A stretch of DNA of 64,000 nucleotides from an uncultured Eubacteriales bacterium (GCA_900543085.1 UQQF01000005.1:10286-74285), one strand, 5' to 3'. Positions 16,906 to 25,879 are shown, counted from the stretch's first letter. The notes: generated by a model not told the origin, from the letters alone. Translations and numbers: made by a program.

Positions 16906-19125
16906 TTACGATATAAATATGCCGTCATCAGGTGCCAGAGCGACAAGCTGAAGCCCTGCATCCTTATGATAATACTTTTCATGTCCTGTGGACAGTATGT
17001 AAAAATCGCTCTCTGTCCGCGCGTCCGAGCTCCTTTTTCGATATGGTATCTGTTCGCAGTGCTGCCTGACCAATTCTTCGTTAAAGCAGGACACAGTGAT
17101 AGGCGCAGCCTCCTTGATAAGCGCCGGGGTTACGCCGTCCTTTTCTGCTGACAGGCGTATTTTTGCCAGCAGGTCTTCGTCATAGGGCACGACTACCTGT
17201 ACACCCTGGTTCTCTATGAGCTTGTACTCTCTCTCGACTGCTTCATAGTTCTCGGAAGAAATTGCTTCTGTCAGGTTCTCGTTATCTTTTACAGTGCGGA
17301 ACAGAAGCCGGTAATACTCCTTTATGGACTCCGGACTGTGGATGTCAAGATCTCCGTTTATATACATGAGCTTTACCTTCCCGGCGGCATTGCCGTACGC
17401 TTCGCCGGGGTAGATGCTGCGTTCGTCATCCGGTATGAACACGGTGACGGTTCCGCCTCCCGGCAAAAGCCCGTTTCGGTTGCAGCGTCCGGCGGCCTGG
17501 ATTATGGCTTCGAGCGGGGCAAGGGCGCGGTACATGGACTCGAAATCCAAATCCACGCCCGCCTCTATGCATTGAGTAGCCACAACTCGGCAGGGAAGGT
17601 GGTGAGAGAGACGGGAGTTTATGGCGTCGATCACATCGCTCCTGTGTGCGGGACAGAGATCGGTGGTCAGAAAGAACAGACCGTCCCTTTCGCTTTCGGG
17701 ACACAGCCTTTTCAGCTCGGTAAACAAACGCAGCGCGTGGCGGCGAAGGTTTACGATTGCGCAAACGCTGTTCTGGGCGGACATCTCAAAAGCAATGTCC
17801 TCGAGCGCTGTCGGGCGATCCAGGTTCCAACGTATGCGTGTGCGCTTCAGGGCATCGTAAAGCTTGTTTCCCTCGGGAAGAATCTCTCTGGGGCGCCAGT
17901 CTGTCAAGCCCGGCAAAGCCGCAAAATCCGGCTGTGTAGCCGTAGAAAATACCATGGTGCAACCGTAGTCACTGCACAGAGATGAGACGGAGCGCATCGT
18001 GGCGGCGGCAAGCTCCGCCGGCAGGCTTTGAGCCTCGTCAAACAGGATGACGCTTTGAGCAATATTGTGGAGCCTGCGGCAGTCCCTCGGGCGTGAGGAA
18101 AACAGGCTCTCAAAAAACCGAACCGATGTCGTAATAATAAATGGCGAGTCCCAGCGGCTGGCCAATTCCAGCTGTTCATTGCTCAGCCTGCTCTGGCTGT
18201 GATCGGCCAGAATGTCCGGACATAGCTTTTCATATGCTCTCTGACTTTGCTCAGTAAGCGTCAGGAATGGAAGCACAAGTATGATTCGCCGCTTGCCGTG
18301 CGCTGCGCAGTGACGCAGCGCAAAGTGCAAAAGCGCCATAGTTTTTCCTACGCCGGTCGGAGCTGTCAGCGTGAACAAGCCCGGAGCCATTTCCCCTGCG
18401 TCTCCGCACTGCGTGAATACCTCGTCGCGCAAAGCGTTCAACGCTTTGTTTGAGTTTGAGCCAGACCTCAGCTCCCGCATGTGATCGTAAAGCCTGGACA
18501 GAAGCTGCCGTGGCTGCAAGCTCTCGCTCTCTGCCGCAGCACCGCCGGCGGAGGCTGTATAGTCGGCGTCCACCAGGCACGACAGGAGCATACGGGCGCG
18601 AAGCATCTTTTCGTCTATGGATTTATCCACAAACCGTTCCAGCCCGGAAGGCTTGAAATCGGGGAAATCACGCATGAATGCCAGAAAGGCGGCACCGTAT
18701 TCTTCCTGCCCGAAAAGCGCCGCCCTTTTCCCGCTGGCGCAGCTACCCTGGCCTTGTCCGAGGCGTATTGCCTTGAGCTCCGGTTTCATACGGCTGAATG
18801 CGCGCAAAGCGCTGTGGTGCGCTGCCGAGACGGCAGCTGCGAGACAAAGAGCGGGGTCTTCGTTCTTCGATAGGCGTGCTATATATAACAGCACTGCAGA
18901 GCATATGGCGTGGTCGACGTTGGTTGCCGTTCCTTTTAGAACGTTTTGGAATAATTCGCTGTACTTTCCGAAATCGTGTATTATGCCTGTTAACCAGGCT
19001 GTTTTTGGCATGCCGATTTCCTCTCCGCAGCGCAGAGCCAGAGCGGCGACCGCGCCCAGGTGCTCCCGGTTGGTGACCTTATTCCCAAACTCATCTGCGG
19101 ATTTGGCATAATAAATCATAGACAC
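16906..19125 (-). CDS. cas3: CRISPR nuclease-helicase Cas3 (type I-C)
   Basis: 739 residues, full length. HD nuclease residues are visible: H50-D51 in GIIHDFGK, H72 in VDHA, and H103-H104 in SAAHHS. The superfamily 2 helicase has Walker A TAPTGVGKT (254-262), DEAQ (363-366), and late motifs TQCIEAGVDLDFE and QAAGRCNRNG. Cas3 is recruited by Cascade to unwind and degrade target DNA. The start is GTG at 19125 or ATG at 19119; neither has a strong ribosome binding site. All catalytic motifs are intact, so interference may still work although adaptation cannot. Confidence 0.95.
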   Translation of the reverse strand: MSMIYYAKSADEFGNKVTNREHLGAVAALALRCGEEIGMPKTAWLTGIIHDFGKYSELFQNVLKGTATNVDHAICSAVLLYIARLSKNEDPALCLAAAVSAAHHSALRAFSRMKPELKAIRLGQGQGSCASGKRAALFGQEEYGAAFLAFMRDFPDFKPSGLERFVDKSIDEKMLRARMLLSCLVDADYTASAGGAAAESESLQPRQLLSRLYDHMRELRSGSNSNKALNALRDEVFTQCGDAGEMAPGLFTLTAPTGVGKTMALLHFALRHCAAHGKRRIILVLPFLTLTEQSQRAYEKLCPDILADHSQSRLSNEQLELASRWDSPFIITTSVRFFESLFSSRPRDCRRLHNIAQSVILFDEAQSLPAELAAATMRSVSSLCSDYGCTMVFSTATQPDFAALPGLTDWRPREILPEGNKLYDALKRTRIRWNLDRPTALEDIAFEMSAQNSVCAIVNLRRHALRLFTELKRLCPESERDGLFFLTTDLCPAHRSDVIDAINSRLSHHLPCRVVATQCIEAGVDLDFESMYRALAPLEAIIQAAGRCNRNGLLPGGGTVTVFIPDDERSIYPGEAYGNAAGKVKLMYINGDLDIHSPESIKEYYRLLFRTVKDNENLTEAISSENYEAVEREYKLIENQGVQVVVPYDEDLLAKIRLSAEKDGVTPALIKEAAPITVSCFNEELVRQHCEQIPYRKRSSDARTESDFYILSTGHEKYYHKDAGLQLVALAPDDGIFIS

Positions 19126-19472
19126 GGTTCAATCACCCACAATCAGTTGAAATACCACGCCGGACGTTCGGCGTTCGAGGCTGAGCTTACGGACTGCCAT
19201 CGGAGAATTGCACAGCGTCGGAGCTTGCAACATGCGTTCCTGTATTTGCCGCTTCAATTCTAGCATGTTTGGGCCGGAACCACAATAATCATATAGCTTT
19301 TTGACCCGCTGCCGGCGCCGTCGGGCATAGCAGTCCCCCCACTCCACGCGTAGAAAAAACTTTTTCAAAAAATTTTTCCCGCCGACCCCGGTTTCGGCGG
19401 GGGCGCTCCGTAATCTATGGGTGTAAGCGAAAAACAAAACGCCAAACACACATAAATAAGGAGATGACTTAA
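19126..19472. other. Divergent intergenic region between cas3 and the lipoprotein gene
   Basis: 347 bases. No convincing gene; a short minus-strand reading frame ends just before cas3 but has no ribosome binding site or recognisable family. A GCCGA/TCGGC hairpin lies at 19381-19398. ACCCCG (19385-19390), 18 bases, CGTAA (19409-19413) loosely resembles SigI promoters (ACCCCC and CGAA/CGTA type boxes) before the lipoprotein gene; weak evidence. Confidence 0.4.
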
Positions 19473-20381
19473 ATGAAGAAGCTCAACGTCAAAACGATAG
19501 GTATCGCCGCCGCGGCCGCCGCAATGCTCGTCCTCGCCGGGTGCGGGGAGAACGGCACGGCCTCCCTCCCGCAGGAGAGCCAGGGCGCACAGGGCATCGC
19601 CGCCCCGCAGGAGACCGCCGGAACGCTGCTGCTCAGCGTGAACCCCGCGATAGAGCTGGACTACGACATGGCAGGCAACGTGCTGCAGCTCAACGCCCTC
19701 AACGACGACGCCAAGGCCGTGCTCGCCGGCTACGACAGCTACTACGGCCGCAGCGCCGAGGTCGTCGCCGCCGAGCTGGTGGGCGAGATAGACGAGGCCG
19801 GGTACTTCGACACGACCGTCGCCGGTCAGGAGCGCAACATCGTGCTCAAGCTCGAGCGCGGCAGCGAGTACCCCGAGGGCTTCCTCACCGGGATAGAGAA
19901 CTCCATCCGCCAGGCCGTCAGCGAGCAGGGAGGCACCAGCCGCCCCGTGACGATAGGCGAGAACGACTACAACGCGGCCTACGCCGGCCGCGGCTACATC
20001 AGCGAGAGCGCCGCCGAGCGCCTGGTCGCGGCTCAGACCGGCGTCAGCAACCCGCAGTTCGTTGTCAAAGATTACGAGCTGGACGACGGCGACTACGAGG
20101 TGGAGCTGATAGTCGACGGCGTGGAGTACGAGTACGAGGTCGACGCCTACACCGGCCGAGTGACCGAGGTCGAGCGCGACGACGACGGACTTGACGACCG
20201 CTACGACGATATTTACGACGATGTCTACGACGACCGCTGGGACGATCTCGACGACCTCTACGACGACGACCGCTACGATGACTGGGACGACGATGACGAT
20301 GACTGGGATGACGACGATGACGATGACGACTGGGACGACGATTGGGATGACGATGACTGGGATGACGACTGGGACGACTGA
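19473..20381 (+). CDS. Lipoprotein with RsgI-like and PepSY domains and an Asp/Trp-rich tail
   Basis: 302 residues behind AAGGAGATGACTTAA. Residues 1-24 are a lipoprotein signal with lipobox LAGC (Cys24). Residues 51-128 (LLLSVNPAIELDYDMAG, then LNALNDDAKAVL) match the extracytoplasmic middle domain of RsgI anti-sigma factors. Residues 172-236 (GYISESAAERLVAAQTGV through YEVDAYTGRVTEVE) are a PepSY domain. The last ~66 residues consist almost only of D with W, Y and R, in units such as DDWDDD. The neighbouring RsgI has a homologous middle domain and the same type of tail, so the two probably form a surface pair; a cation-binding role for the tail is inferred. Confidence 0.8.
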   Translation: MKKLNVKTIGIAAAAAAMLVLAGCGENGTASLPQESQGAQGIAAPQETAGTLLLSVNPAIELDYDMAGNVLQLNALNDDAKAVLAGYDSYYGRSAEVVAAELVGEIDEAGYFDTTVAGQERNIVLKLERGSEYPEGFLTGIENSIRQAVSEQGGTSRPVTIGENDYNAAYAGRGYISESAAERLVAAQTGVSNPQFVVKDYELDDGDYEVELIVDGVEYEYEVDAYTGRVTEVERDDDGLDDRYDDIYDDVYDDRWDDLDDLYDDDRYDDWDDDDDDWDDDDDDDDWDDDWDDDDWDDDWDD

Positions 20382-20511
20382 GCGGTTAATCGAGATTTAA
20401 CCCGGATTTCACGTGGATTTGATGTAAAATCCTGCCGATTATGATATTCTCGTAAAAACCCACGCGCCGGCCTTGAAAACAGACCGGCGCGCGGATTTAT
20501 GGGGGATGAAG

Positions 20512-21225
20512 ATGGTCTCTACGAAGCAGGACATAATTGAATGGGTGCTCGCGGCCAAGGAGGACTCCGACGCAGCCGACAGCCTGATAAGCCAGTACAT
20601 GGGCTTCATCCGCGCCGAGGCCAAAAAGCTCAGCTTCGGCGACGGCGAGGACGAGCTGAGCATAGCCATGCTCGCGTTCTACGAGGCCGTGCTCGGCTAC
20701 GAGAAATCGCGCGGGAGCTTCCTCGGCTTCGCCGCGAAGGTGATACGCTCACGCCTTATAGACTACCACCGCGCCGAGAGCCGCCACCGCGGCCACGGCT
20801 CGCTGAACGAGCGCGCGGGCGAGGACGGAGCCGAGCTTTTGGAGCTGCTGCCCGACACGCGCGACGACATAGAGGAGCTGAACACCCGCGAGGCGGCGCA
20901 GGGCGAGATAGAGGAGTTCGCCCGGACGCTGGCCGCCTTCGGCCTGACCTTCTCCGACGTCGCGGACAACTGCCCGAAGCAGGAGCGCACGCTCCGCGCC
21001 TGCCTCGACGCCCTGAACTATGCGAGGCGGCGGCCGGAGCTGCTCGCGGCCGTGGAAAGGAGCGGCAAGCTGCCCATTGCTGAGCTGGCCTCCGGCGCGG
21101 GAGCGGAGCGCAAGACGCTGGAGCGGCACAGAAAGTACCTGGTCGCCATGCTGCTCGCGTTCACCAACGGATTTGAGATAATACGCGGCCACCTGTGCAG
21201 GCTCGACGCCGGGAGGGGGACATAA
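20512..21225 (+). CDS. sigI: RNA polymerase sigma factor SigI
   Basis: 237 residues starting at the ATG six bases after GGGGG. Region 2 (DSLISQYMGFIRAEAKK, DDELSIAMLAFYEAV-type EDELSIAMLAFYEAVLGYE, RGSFLGFAAKVIRSRLIDYH) and the C-terminal segment GLTFSDVADNCPKQ...ERHRKYLVAMLLAFTNGFEIIRGH are diagnostic of SigI; the last is split here only for brevity. SigI controls heat, cell-wall or polysaccharide responses in Bacilli and Clostridia and is held by RsgI. Its TAA overlaps the rsgI ATG (TAATG), so the pair is coupled. A GCGCCGG/CCGGCGC hairpin lies upstream at 20464-20494. Confidence 0.92.
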   Translation: MVSTKQDIIEWVLAAKEDSDAADSLISQYMGFIRAEAKKLSFGDGEDELSIAMLAFYEAVLGYEKSRGSFLGFAAKVIRSRLIDYHRAESRHRGHGSLNERAGEDGAELLELLPDTRDDIEELNTREAAQGEIEEFARTLAAFGLTFSDVADNCPKQERTLRACLDALNYARRRPELLAAVERSGKLPIAELASGAGAERKTLERHRKYLVAMLLAFTNGFEIIRGHLCRLDAGRGT

Positions 21226-21968
21226 TGAAATACCTGATACTTGAGTCCCGCGCCGCCTACTGCGTCGCCCTCGGCGAGGACGGGCGCTGCGTCAAGTGCG
21301 CCAACATGCGCTACGAGGTCGGCGACAGGGTGGAGGACGTTGTCGAGCTGAAGCTGCCCGAGCGCCGCGACAGACGCCGGACGGTGCGCATGATCTCGCT
21401 CTGCGCGGGGCTGGCCGCCTGCGTGTGCATAGCCTTCTTCGGCTGGTACCGCCCAAATTACGCGGCCTACGGCACCATGCGCATGAGCATCAACCCGGAC
21501 GTGGAGCTGACGCTCAGCCGCACGGAGCGAGTCCTGGACGCCGAGGCGCTGAACGCCGACGGCGCCGCGCTGCTGGAGGGCATGGACTTCTCTGGCATGG
21601 ACGCCCGGGAGGCGGCGGAAGCCCTGGTCGCGCAGTCCATCGCCGGCGGCTTCCTCGCCGAGGGCGGACAGGTGACCGTCTCCGTGGACGGCGGCAGCGA
21701 GAGCTGGCGCAGCGAGACCGAGCAGGACACGCTTGAAGCGCTCGAGCAGCGCTACGGCGGCTTTGCGATAATCCGCACGCCGGACGACCCGGTGATCACC
21801 ATCCCGGTTCCGACGCCGACGCCTAGCCCGACGCCGTCGCCGACCGCCGCTCCAACGCCGATCACCGGTGTAACCGATGACGACGGCCGCTATGACGATG
21901 ATGACGACGATGACGATGATTGGGATGACAATGACGCCGGAGACGATGATGACGATTGGGACGACTGA
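21225..21968 (+). CDS. rsgI: Anti-sigma factor RsgI with Asp/Trp-rich tail
   Basis: 247 residues beginning at the ATG overlapping the sigI stop, behind GGGAGGGGG. Residues 1-45 (KYLILESRAAYCVALGEDG) are the cytoplasmic RsgI N-terminal domain that binds SigI; 55-74 is the single membrane helix; 80-156 (RMSINPDVELTLSRTERVL) is the conserved periplasmic-side domain. A Pro/Thr linker (194-212, PTPTPSPTPSP) leads to a tail at 218-247 made of D with W, Y and N. In cellulolytic clostridia the C-terminus carries carbohydrate-binding or enzyme domains that sense polysaccharides; here the acidic tail takes that place, so the signal is probably different. Confidence 0.9.
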   Translation: MKYLILESRAAYCVALGEDGRCVKCANMRYEVGDRVEDVVELKLPERRDRRRTVRMISLCAGLAACVCIAFFGWYRPNYAAYGTMRMSINPDVELTLSRTERVLDAEALNADGAALLEGMDFSGMDAREAAEALVAQSIAGGFLAEGGQVTVSVDGGSESWRSETEQDTLEALEQRYGGFAIIRTPDDPVITIPVPTPTPSPTPSPTAAPTPITGVTDDDGRYDDDDDDDDDWDDNDAGDDDDDWDD

Positions 21969-21988
21969 GCGCAGCGTCGGCCAAAGCG

Positions 21989-22023
21989 GCAAAAACCGGC
22001 AGCCTTAGGGCTGCCGGTTTTTG
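21989..22023. terminator. Bidirectional terminator after rsgI
   Basis: AAAAACCGGCAGCC TTA GGGCTGCCGGTTTTT is a strong stem with A/T tracts on both sides, between the converging rsgI and the iron-sulfur flavoprotein gene. Confidence 0.88.
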
Positions 22024-22048
22024 ATGTAGGCGTATGTCCGCCGAGGCG

Positions 22049-23275
22049 TTATTTGGCGGTGGGGAAGACCTCCAGCTCTATGTCGCTGAGAGGATAGCTG
22101 ACGCAGGGGTGGATCCAGCCGAACTTTTTGTCGGCTATCCTGCGCCCGTCGGCGTCGGAGGGGACATAGACCTGGCCGCTGATGAGGCGGGAGTGGCACC
22201 AGCCGCACTCGCCGCTGCGGCAGTGGCTGGGAGCCTTTATGGCCGCGCGCTCCATCGCCCAGAGCAGGCTCTCGTCCGCCTTGCAGCCGACCGTGGTTTT
22301 CTCGCCGTGTATCAGCACGGTGAGCTTGTACTCGCGGCCGATCTGCTCCTTGGGGTAGTCGGCGTTGTTCACGACGCCCATGTAGTCACCGGACATCTCC
22401 GCGCGGTAGCGGCGCTTGGGCAGACCCAGCTTTTTGCACTCGCCCTCACAGAAGGTGTACATCGCCTTGGGGCCGCACATGAGCACGCTGTAGTCGCCGT
22501 CTCCGGCGTACTTTTTGATCAGCTCGGCGTTGATGAAGCCGTGCTCGTAGCCCTCGCGCTCCTCGTCCGAGAGCACGTGCACCACTTTGACGCGGCCGCC
22601 GCTTTGCGCGGCGAGGGCTTCGATCTCGTCCTTGAGCAGTATGCCGTCCGCAGTGCGCGAGCCGTACAGTATGGTGAGGTCAAAGTCCTCCAGGCCGCTG
22701 ACTATGGCGGCGGCCATGGAGTAGAACGGCGTGATGCCGCTGCCGCCGGCGAGGGCGACGACGTGCTTCGCGTCGCGCAGGCTCTGGTAGTAGAAGTCGC
22801 CCAGCGGACCGGAGATATCCACCCGGTCGCCCTGCTTCCAGTTGTCGAGGATGTACGCCGAGGCGTAGGCTGGGTTGGTGCGCTTTATCGTGAGCGTGTA
22901 GCTGGTGTTCTCGGTGCCGAGCGCGTCCGCCGGGTTGGAGCGTATGGTGTACGGCTTGTTGACAAGCGCGCCGTCTATGTTCAACGCGACGGAGACGTAC
23001 TGGCTGGCGCGGAAGAAGGCCAGCTCGGAGGTCCCTCTGGCCGCGTCGGGCGTGAGGACAAAGCTCTTGGCGTCGCCGTGATCCGTGACCGAGGCGATGA
23101 CGCAGTGCTGCACGGCGGGGTGCAGGCGCCGGGCGAGCACGTTGGCGTTGAACACGCTGCTGGGTATGGTGTCCGGGGCGGCGGCTATGGCCTCGTTGCG
23201 GGTCTTTACCTGGTGCAGAAAAGGACCTGTCGAAACGCCCTTGAGCAGACTCTTGTCATAGTTGTACTTGGCCAT
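22049..23275 (-). CDS. Ferredoxin-NADP reductase-like flavoprotein with C-terminal [2Fe-2S] domain
   Basis: 408 residues. An FAD-binding barrel with KPYTIRSNP (RxYS/T-type flavin motif), an NAD(P)-binding domain with ALAGGSGITPFYSM and MCGPKAMY, and a C-terminal plant-type ferredoxin domain with cluster ligands C-x4-C-x2-C (CRSGECGWC) and a later HPC. The layout is that of phenol-hydroxylase or vanillate-type reductases passing electrons from NAD(P)H to a partner oxidoreductase. It follows, one base apart, a phytoene-desaturase-like FAD protein, which is the likely partner. Substrate unknown. Confidence 0.85.
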   Translation of the reverse strand: MAKYNYDKSLLKGVSTGPFLHQVKTRNEAIAAAPDTIPSSVFNANVLARRLHPAVQHCVIASVTDHGDAKSFVLTPDAARGTSELAFFRASQYVSVALNIDGALVNKPYTIRSNPADALGTENTSYTLTIKRTNPAYASAYILDNWKQGDRVDISGPLGDFYYQSLRDAKHVVALAGGSGITPFYSMAAAIVSGLEDFDLTILYGSRTADGILLKDEIEALAAQSGGRVKVVHVLSDEEREGYEHGFINAELIKKYAGDGDYSVLMCGPKAMYTFCEGECKKLGLPKRRYRAEMSGDYMGVVNNADYPKEQIGREYKLTVLIHGEKTTVGCKADESLLWAMERAAIKAPSHCRSGECGWCHSRLISGQVYVPSDADGRRIADKKFGWIHPCVSYPLSDIELEVFPTAK

Positions 23276-23276
23276 C

Positions 23277-24827
23277 TTACTTGCCCTCCTTCTGCATGTC
23301 CAGCAGCATATATCTCGCCTGCTCCGCGCCGGAGAGATACGCCTGGGAGAAGCCGTCCATCTGTGTGCCGTGCCCGCCGCAGAAGCGCAGGCCGTGTATC
23401 GTGTAGTCCAGCTTGTGGCCGCACTGTACGCGCGGGAACATGCCGTCCCACGTCGCCGGCTCGTAGCCGTAGACGTCGCCTCGGGGCGTGCCGAGGTATC
23501 TGGCCCAGGTCACCGGCGTCGCGATGACTATCTCCTCTATGTGGTCATGTATGTTGCAGCCGGTTATGGACTCATAGCGCTCCACGCACTCGCGCGCTAT
23601 GCGATCCTTGAGCTTGAAGTACTCCTCCTCCTTGACATCCGCAAAGGGGTCGCCCGTGTAGAACTTGGCAAACTCTATCATGCAGCGGTGCTCGCCGGAT
23701 ATGCCGGGGATGGCGTTGTCGAGAATGGTGACGGAGAAGTCCTTGTGGGTGTCTATGCTGTCGTCGGACAGGTACTGCATGTGGTTGTCCGGGTTGTGCC
23801 TCACAAAGGTGTCGTAGCCTCTCAGACCCAGCTCCTCGGCGGATGCGTCCAGACCCATGTAGACGGTGAGCGGCGCCTGGGCGAGCTTCTGCGCGTTCAT
23901 CATGCGCCTGTTGCGCTCCGGCACCTCGCTTTTGTCCATGAGCCTGTCGAACACCACGTGCGGCATCAGGTTGGATATGACCCACTCGCAGGGTATGTAT
24001 TCGCCCGAGGCCAGCTCCACGCCGCGGACACGGTTGTCCTTCACGTCAATGCGCGTGACCTCTGCGTTGTACCATACGTCGCCGCCCAGGGCGCGTATCC
24101 TCGCGTCAAAGGCGAGCGAGATCTCGTGGCTGCGGCCGTGCGCCACCCAGGGCATCTGCGTTAGATACATATATGTCATGTAGGCGTAGACCGCGAAGGA
24201 CATGCTCTTGGAGTCCGCCGAAACGTACGTCCAGTAGCTCTCAAAGATGTGCTTGGCCTTTTCCGGCAGCCCGACGCGGTCGCAGACCTCGTCGCAGGTC
24301 ATCGGCACCAGCTTCATGAGGTCGCCGTACTTGAGCAGCATCTCCACCTTGGCCAGCCCCTCCGGCTCGTTGTTGTGCTCGGCCAGCCAGTTTACGCCGT
24401 CTTCTATCATGCGCGCCATTTCCATGATGGTCGTCATCGGCCCGCGCGAGCCGGGCACCTGGCGCTCCATCTCGTCGATGAAGGCCTGCACGCCCACGGG
24501 CATCTCCACGTTGAAGCCGCCCTCGTCGGTGGCTATGGCGCAGAAGGCCTCGTTCACGGCGCGCCAGTCCACGTCCAGCCGGTACTTGTCGTCGAGCAGC
24601 TCGCGCACAGCGCCCTTCGGACGCCCCTCTTTGCCGTCACCCATCTGGCACAGCTCATGAAGCGCGGACTCAAACTCATACGCGCCCCTCTTGAAGCTTG
24701 TCGCGCAGCCTCCGGGCAGGTTGTGCTTTTCAAGCACCAGCACCTTTTTGCCCTCGCTGGCCAGATAGGCGGCCGCCGAAAGCCCGCCGTTGCCGGCGCC
24801 CACGACGATTACGTCATATTTCTGCAT
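23277..24827 (-). CDS. FAD-dependent oxidoreductase, phytoene desaturase (CrtI)-like
   Basis: 516 residues from the ATG behind GGGAGATACGGC. YDVIVVGAGNGGLSAAAYLA is the dinucleotide-binding motif, followed by GKKVLVLEKHNLPGGCATSF, the typical CrtI-type continuation, and C-terminal FCGGHGTQMDGFSQAYLSG binds FAD. No carotenoid genes are nearby, so a carotenoid role is not supported; the family also covers saturases and other hydride-transfer enzymes. It is paired with an NAD(P)H flavo-iron-sulfur reductase and preceded by a GntR regulator with a matching operator upstream. Confidence 0.85.
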   Translation of the reverse strand: MQKYDVIVVGAGNGGLSAAAYLASEGKKVLVLEKHNLPGGCATSFKRGAYEFESALHELCQMGDGKEGRPKGAVRELLDDKYRLDVDWRAVNEAFCAIATDEGGFNVEMPVGVQAFIDEMERQVPGSRGPMTTIMEMARMIEDGVNWLAEHNNEPEGLAKVEMLLKYGDLMKLVPMTCDEVCDRVGLPEKAKHIFESYWTYVSADSKSMSFAVYAYMTYMYLTQMPWVAHGRSHEISLAFDARIRALGGDVWYNAEVTRIDVKDNRVRGVELASGEYIPCEWVISNLMPHVVFDRLMDKSEVPERNRRMMNAQKLAQAPLTVYMGLDASAEELGLRGYDTFVRHNPDNHMQYLSDDSIDTHKDFSVTILDNAIPGISGEHRCMIEFAKFYTGDPFADVKEEEYFKLKDRIARECVERYESITGCNIHDHIEEIVIATPVTWARYLGTPRGDVYGYEPATWDGMFPRVQCGHKLDYTIHGLRFCGGHGTQMDGFSQAYLSGAEQARYMLLDMQKEGK

Positions 24828-24858
24828 GCCGTATCTCCCTTTCCTGAAATAATGTTGG

Positions 24859-24869
24859 TGGTTATACCA
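24859..24869. promoter_or_regulatory. Candidate GntR (FCD-type) operator
   Basis: TGGTTATACCA (TGGT-N3-ACCA) is a perfect inverted repeat of the form bound by FadR/FCD-type GntR regulators. It lies 32 bases upstream of the CrtI-like gene, downstream of the gene for such a regulator (24955-25677). Confidence 0.6.
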
Positions 24870-24917
24870 AGTTGACAACAGTTTAACACATTGTGTCCGA
24901 CACTTCAATGCCTTTGT

Positions 24918-24953
24918 GAAAAAAACTCCGGCCGGGCGAAGTCCGGTCGGAGT
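24918..24953 (-). terminator. Terminator after the GntR gene
   Basis: ACTCCGGCCGG and CCGGTCGGAGT form an 11-base-pair stem; on the minus strand it is followed by TTTTTTTCAC, fitting termination of the GntR-family gene. Confidence 0.8.
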
Positions 24954-24954
24954 C

Positions 24955-25677
24955 TCATTTTTCATATTTGCGCCCCAGCTCGCTCATGCCGAGCCTGAGC
25001 ATGCGCTCCACGCACTCCGCGGCGGCGTCCTCGTCCTTTGCGCGTATGTGGTCGAGCAGCTCCTTGTGCATGGCGGCCTCGGCGGCTATGTCGGCGTTGC
25101 GCATGGTGTAGTACCTGGTTATCAGCGTGGTGATAACCGGCTCGAACGCACGGAACATGATGGAAAAGATGCTGTTTCCCGACGCCTGCGTGAGCATGTA
25201 GTGATAGCGGTAAACTATCCCGGGCAGGTCGTCGCGCTCGTCCTCCATGCGGTCGGCTATGGCCTGCATCTCCTCCAGCGTGCTGTCGTAGATATTGCGG
25301 CAGGCTCTGCGCGCGCAGCCGGTCTCCAGCCAGATGCGGGCGTCCATCATGTCGTGGAACAGCGGCTCGTCTATTTCGATGGAGCCGTAGCCCACAAGCG
25401 CGGAGAGCGACTGGGGCGTGGGGTGCTTGCGGTAGTCGGCCACTACCGTGCCGCGCCTCGGTTCGACCTTCAGAAAGCCCTGGCTCTCCAGCTGGAGCAC
25501 CGCGTGGTGCAGGGAGCTGCGGCTCACGCCCAGCTGCTCGGCCATGTCCCGCTCCGCGGGGAGCCACTCTCCCGGGCGCAGCTCGCCGGAGAGGATTTTG
25601 CCCAGGAGGGCGCGCGCTATTTTTTCGGTGAGCGGCTCCGCGCTCAGACGCTCGAAATTCGTCATATCCTGCGCCAC
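24955..25677 (-). CDS. GntR/FadR-subfamily transcriptional regulator (FCD domain)
   Basis: 240 residues from a GTG start (an ATG four codons later is also possible). The winged helix (ALLGKILSGELRPGEWLPAE, LGVSRSSLHHAVLQLESQG) occupies about 20-80, followed by the all-helical FCD ligand domain with DARIWLET, metal-binding-type D and H positions and an HKELLDHIRAKD helix. FCD regulators respond to small organic acids and usually repress. It probably controls the redox pair downstream on the same strand through TGGTTATACCA at 24859. Confidence 0.9.
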   Translation of the reverse strand: MAQDMTNFERLSAEPLTEKIARALLGKILSGELRPGEWLPAERDMAEQLGVSRSSLHHAVLQLESQGFLKVEPRRGTVVADYRKHPTPQSLSALVGYGSIEIDEPLFHDMMDARIWLETGCARRACRNIYDSTLEEMQAIADRMEDERDDLPGIVYRYHYMLTQASGNSIFSIMFRAFEPVITTLITRYYTMRNADIAAEAAMHKELLDHIRAKDEDAAAECVERMLRLGMSELGRKYEK

Positions 25678-25795
25678 TCCGTTTCAGGCTCCGGCCGGTC
25701 AGGCGTGCCGCCGGGCGCCGCCGCAGACTGCGGCGGACGGTCGTATAAGCCATTATATCACTGCGCCGCGCACTTTTCAATCGTGGCAGAGCCGC

Positions 25796-25824
25796 TTGCA
25801 TACTCATTCGGGACGTGGTATATT
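25796..25824 (+). promoter_or_regulatory. Promoter of the ammonia-dependent nadE
   Basis: TTGCAT (25796-25801), 17 bases, TATATT (25819-25824), followed by a roughly 50-base leader and GGAGGAAGG before the ATG at 25880. Confidence 0.7.
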
Positions 25825-25879
25825 ATACGCTGTAGAGATGAGTTTTGGGGAGAGAACTCTAGCGGAGGAAGGTCGTTTT

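Noticed and set aside
19129..19266. Short minus-strand reading frame just upstream of cas3 (possible regulator remnant)
   Set aside because: No ribosome binding site, no recognisable domain, and it is in an intergenic region with hairpins.
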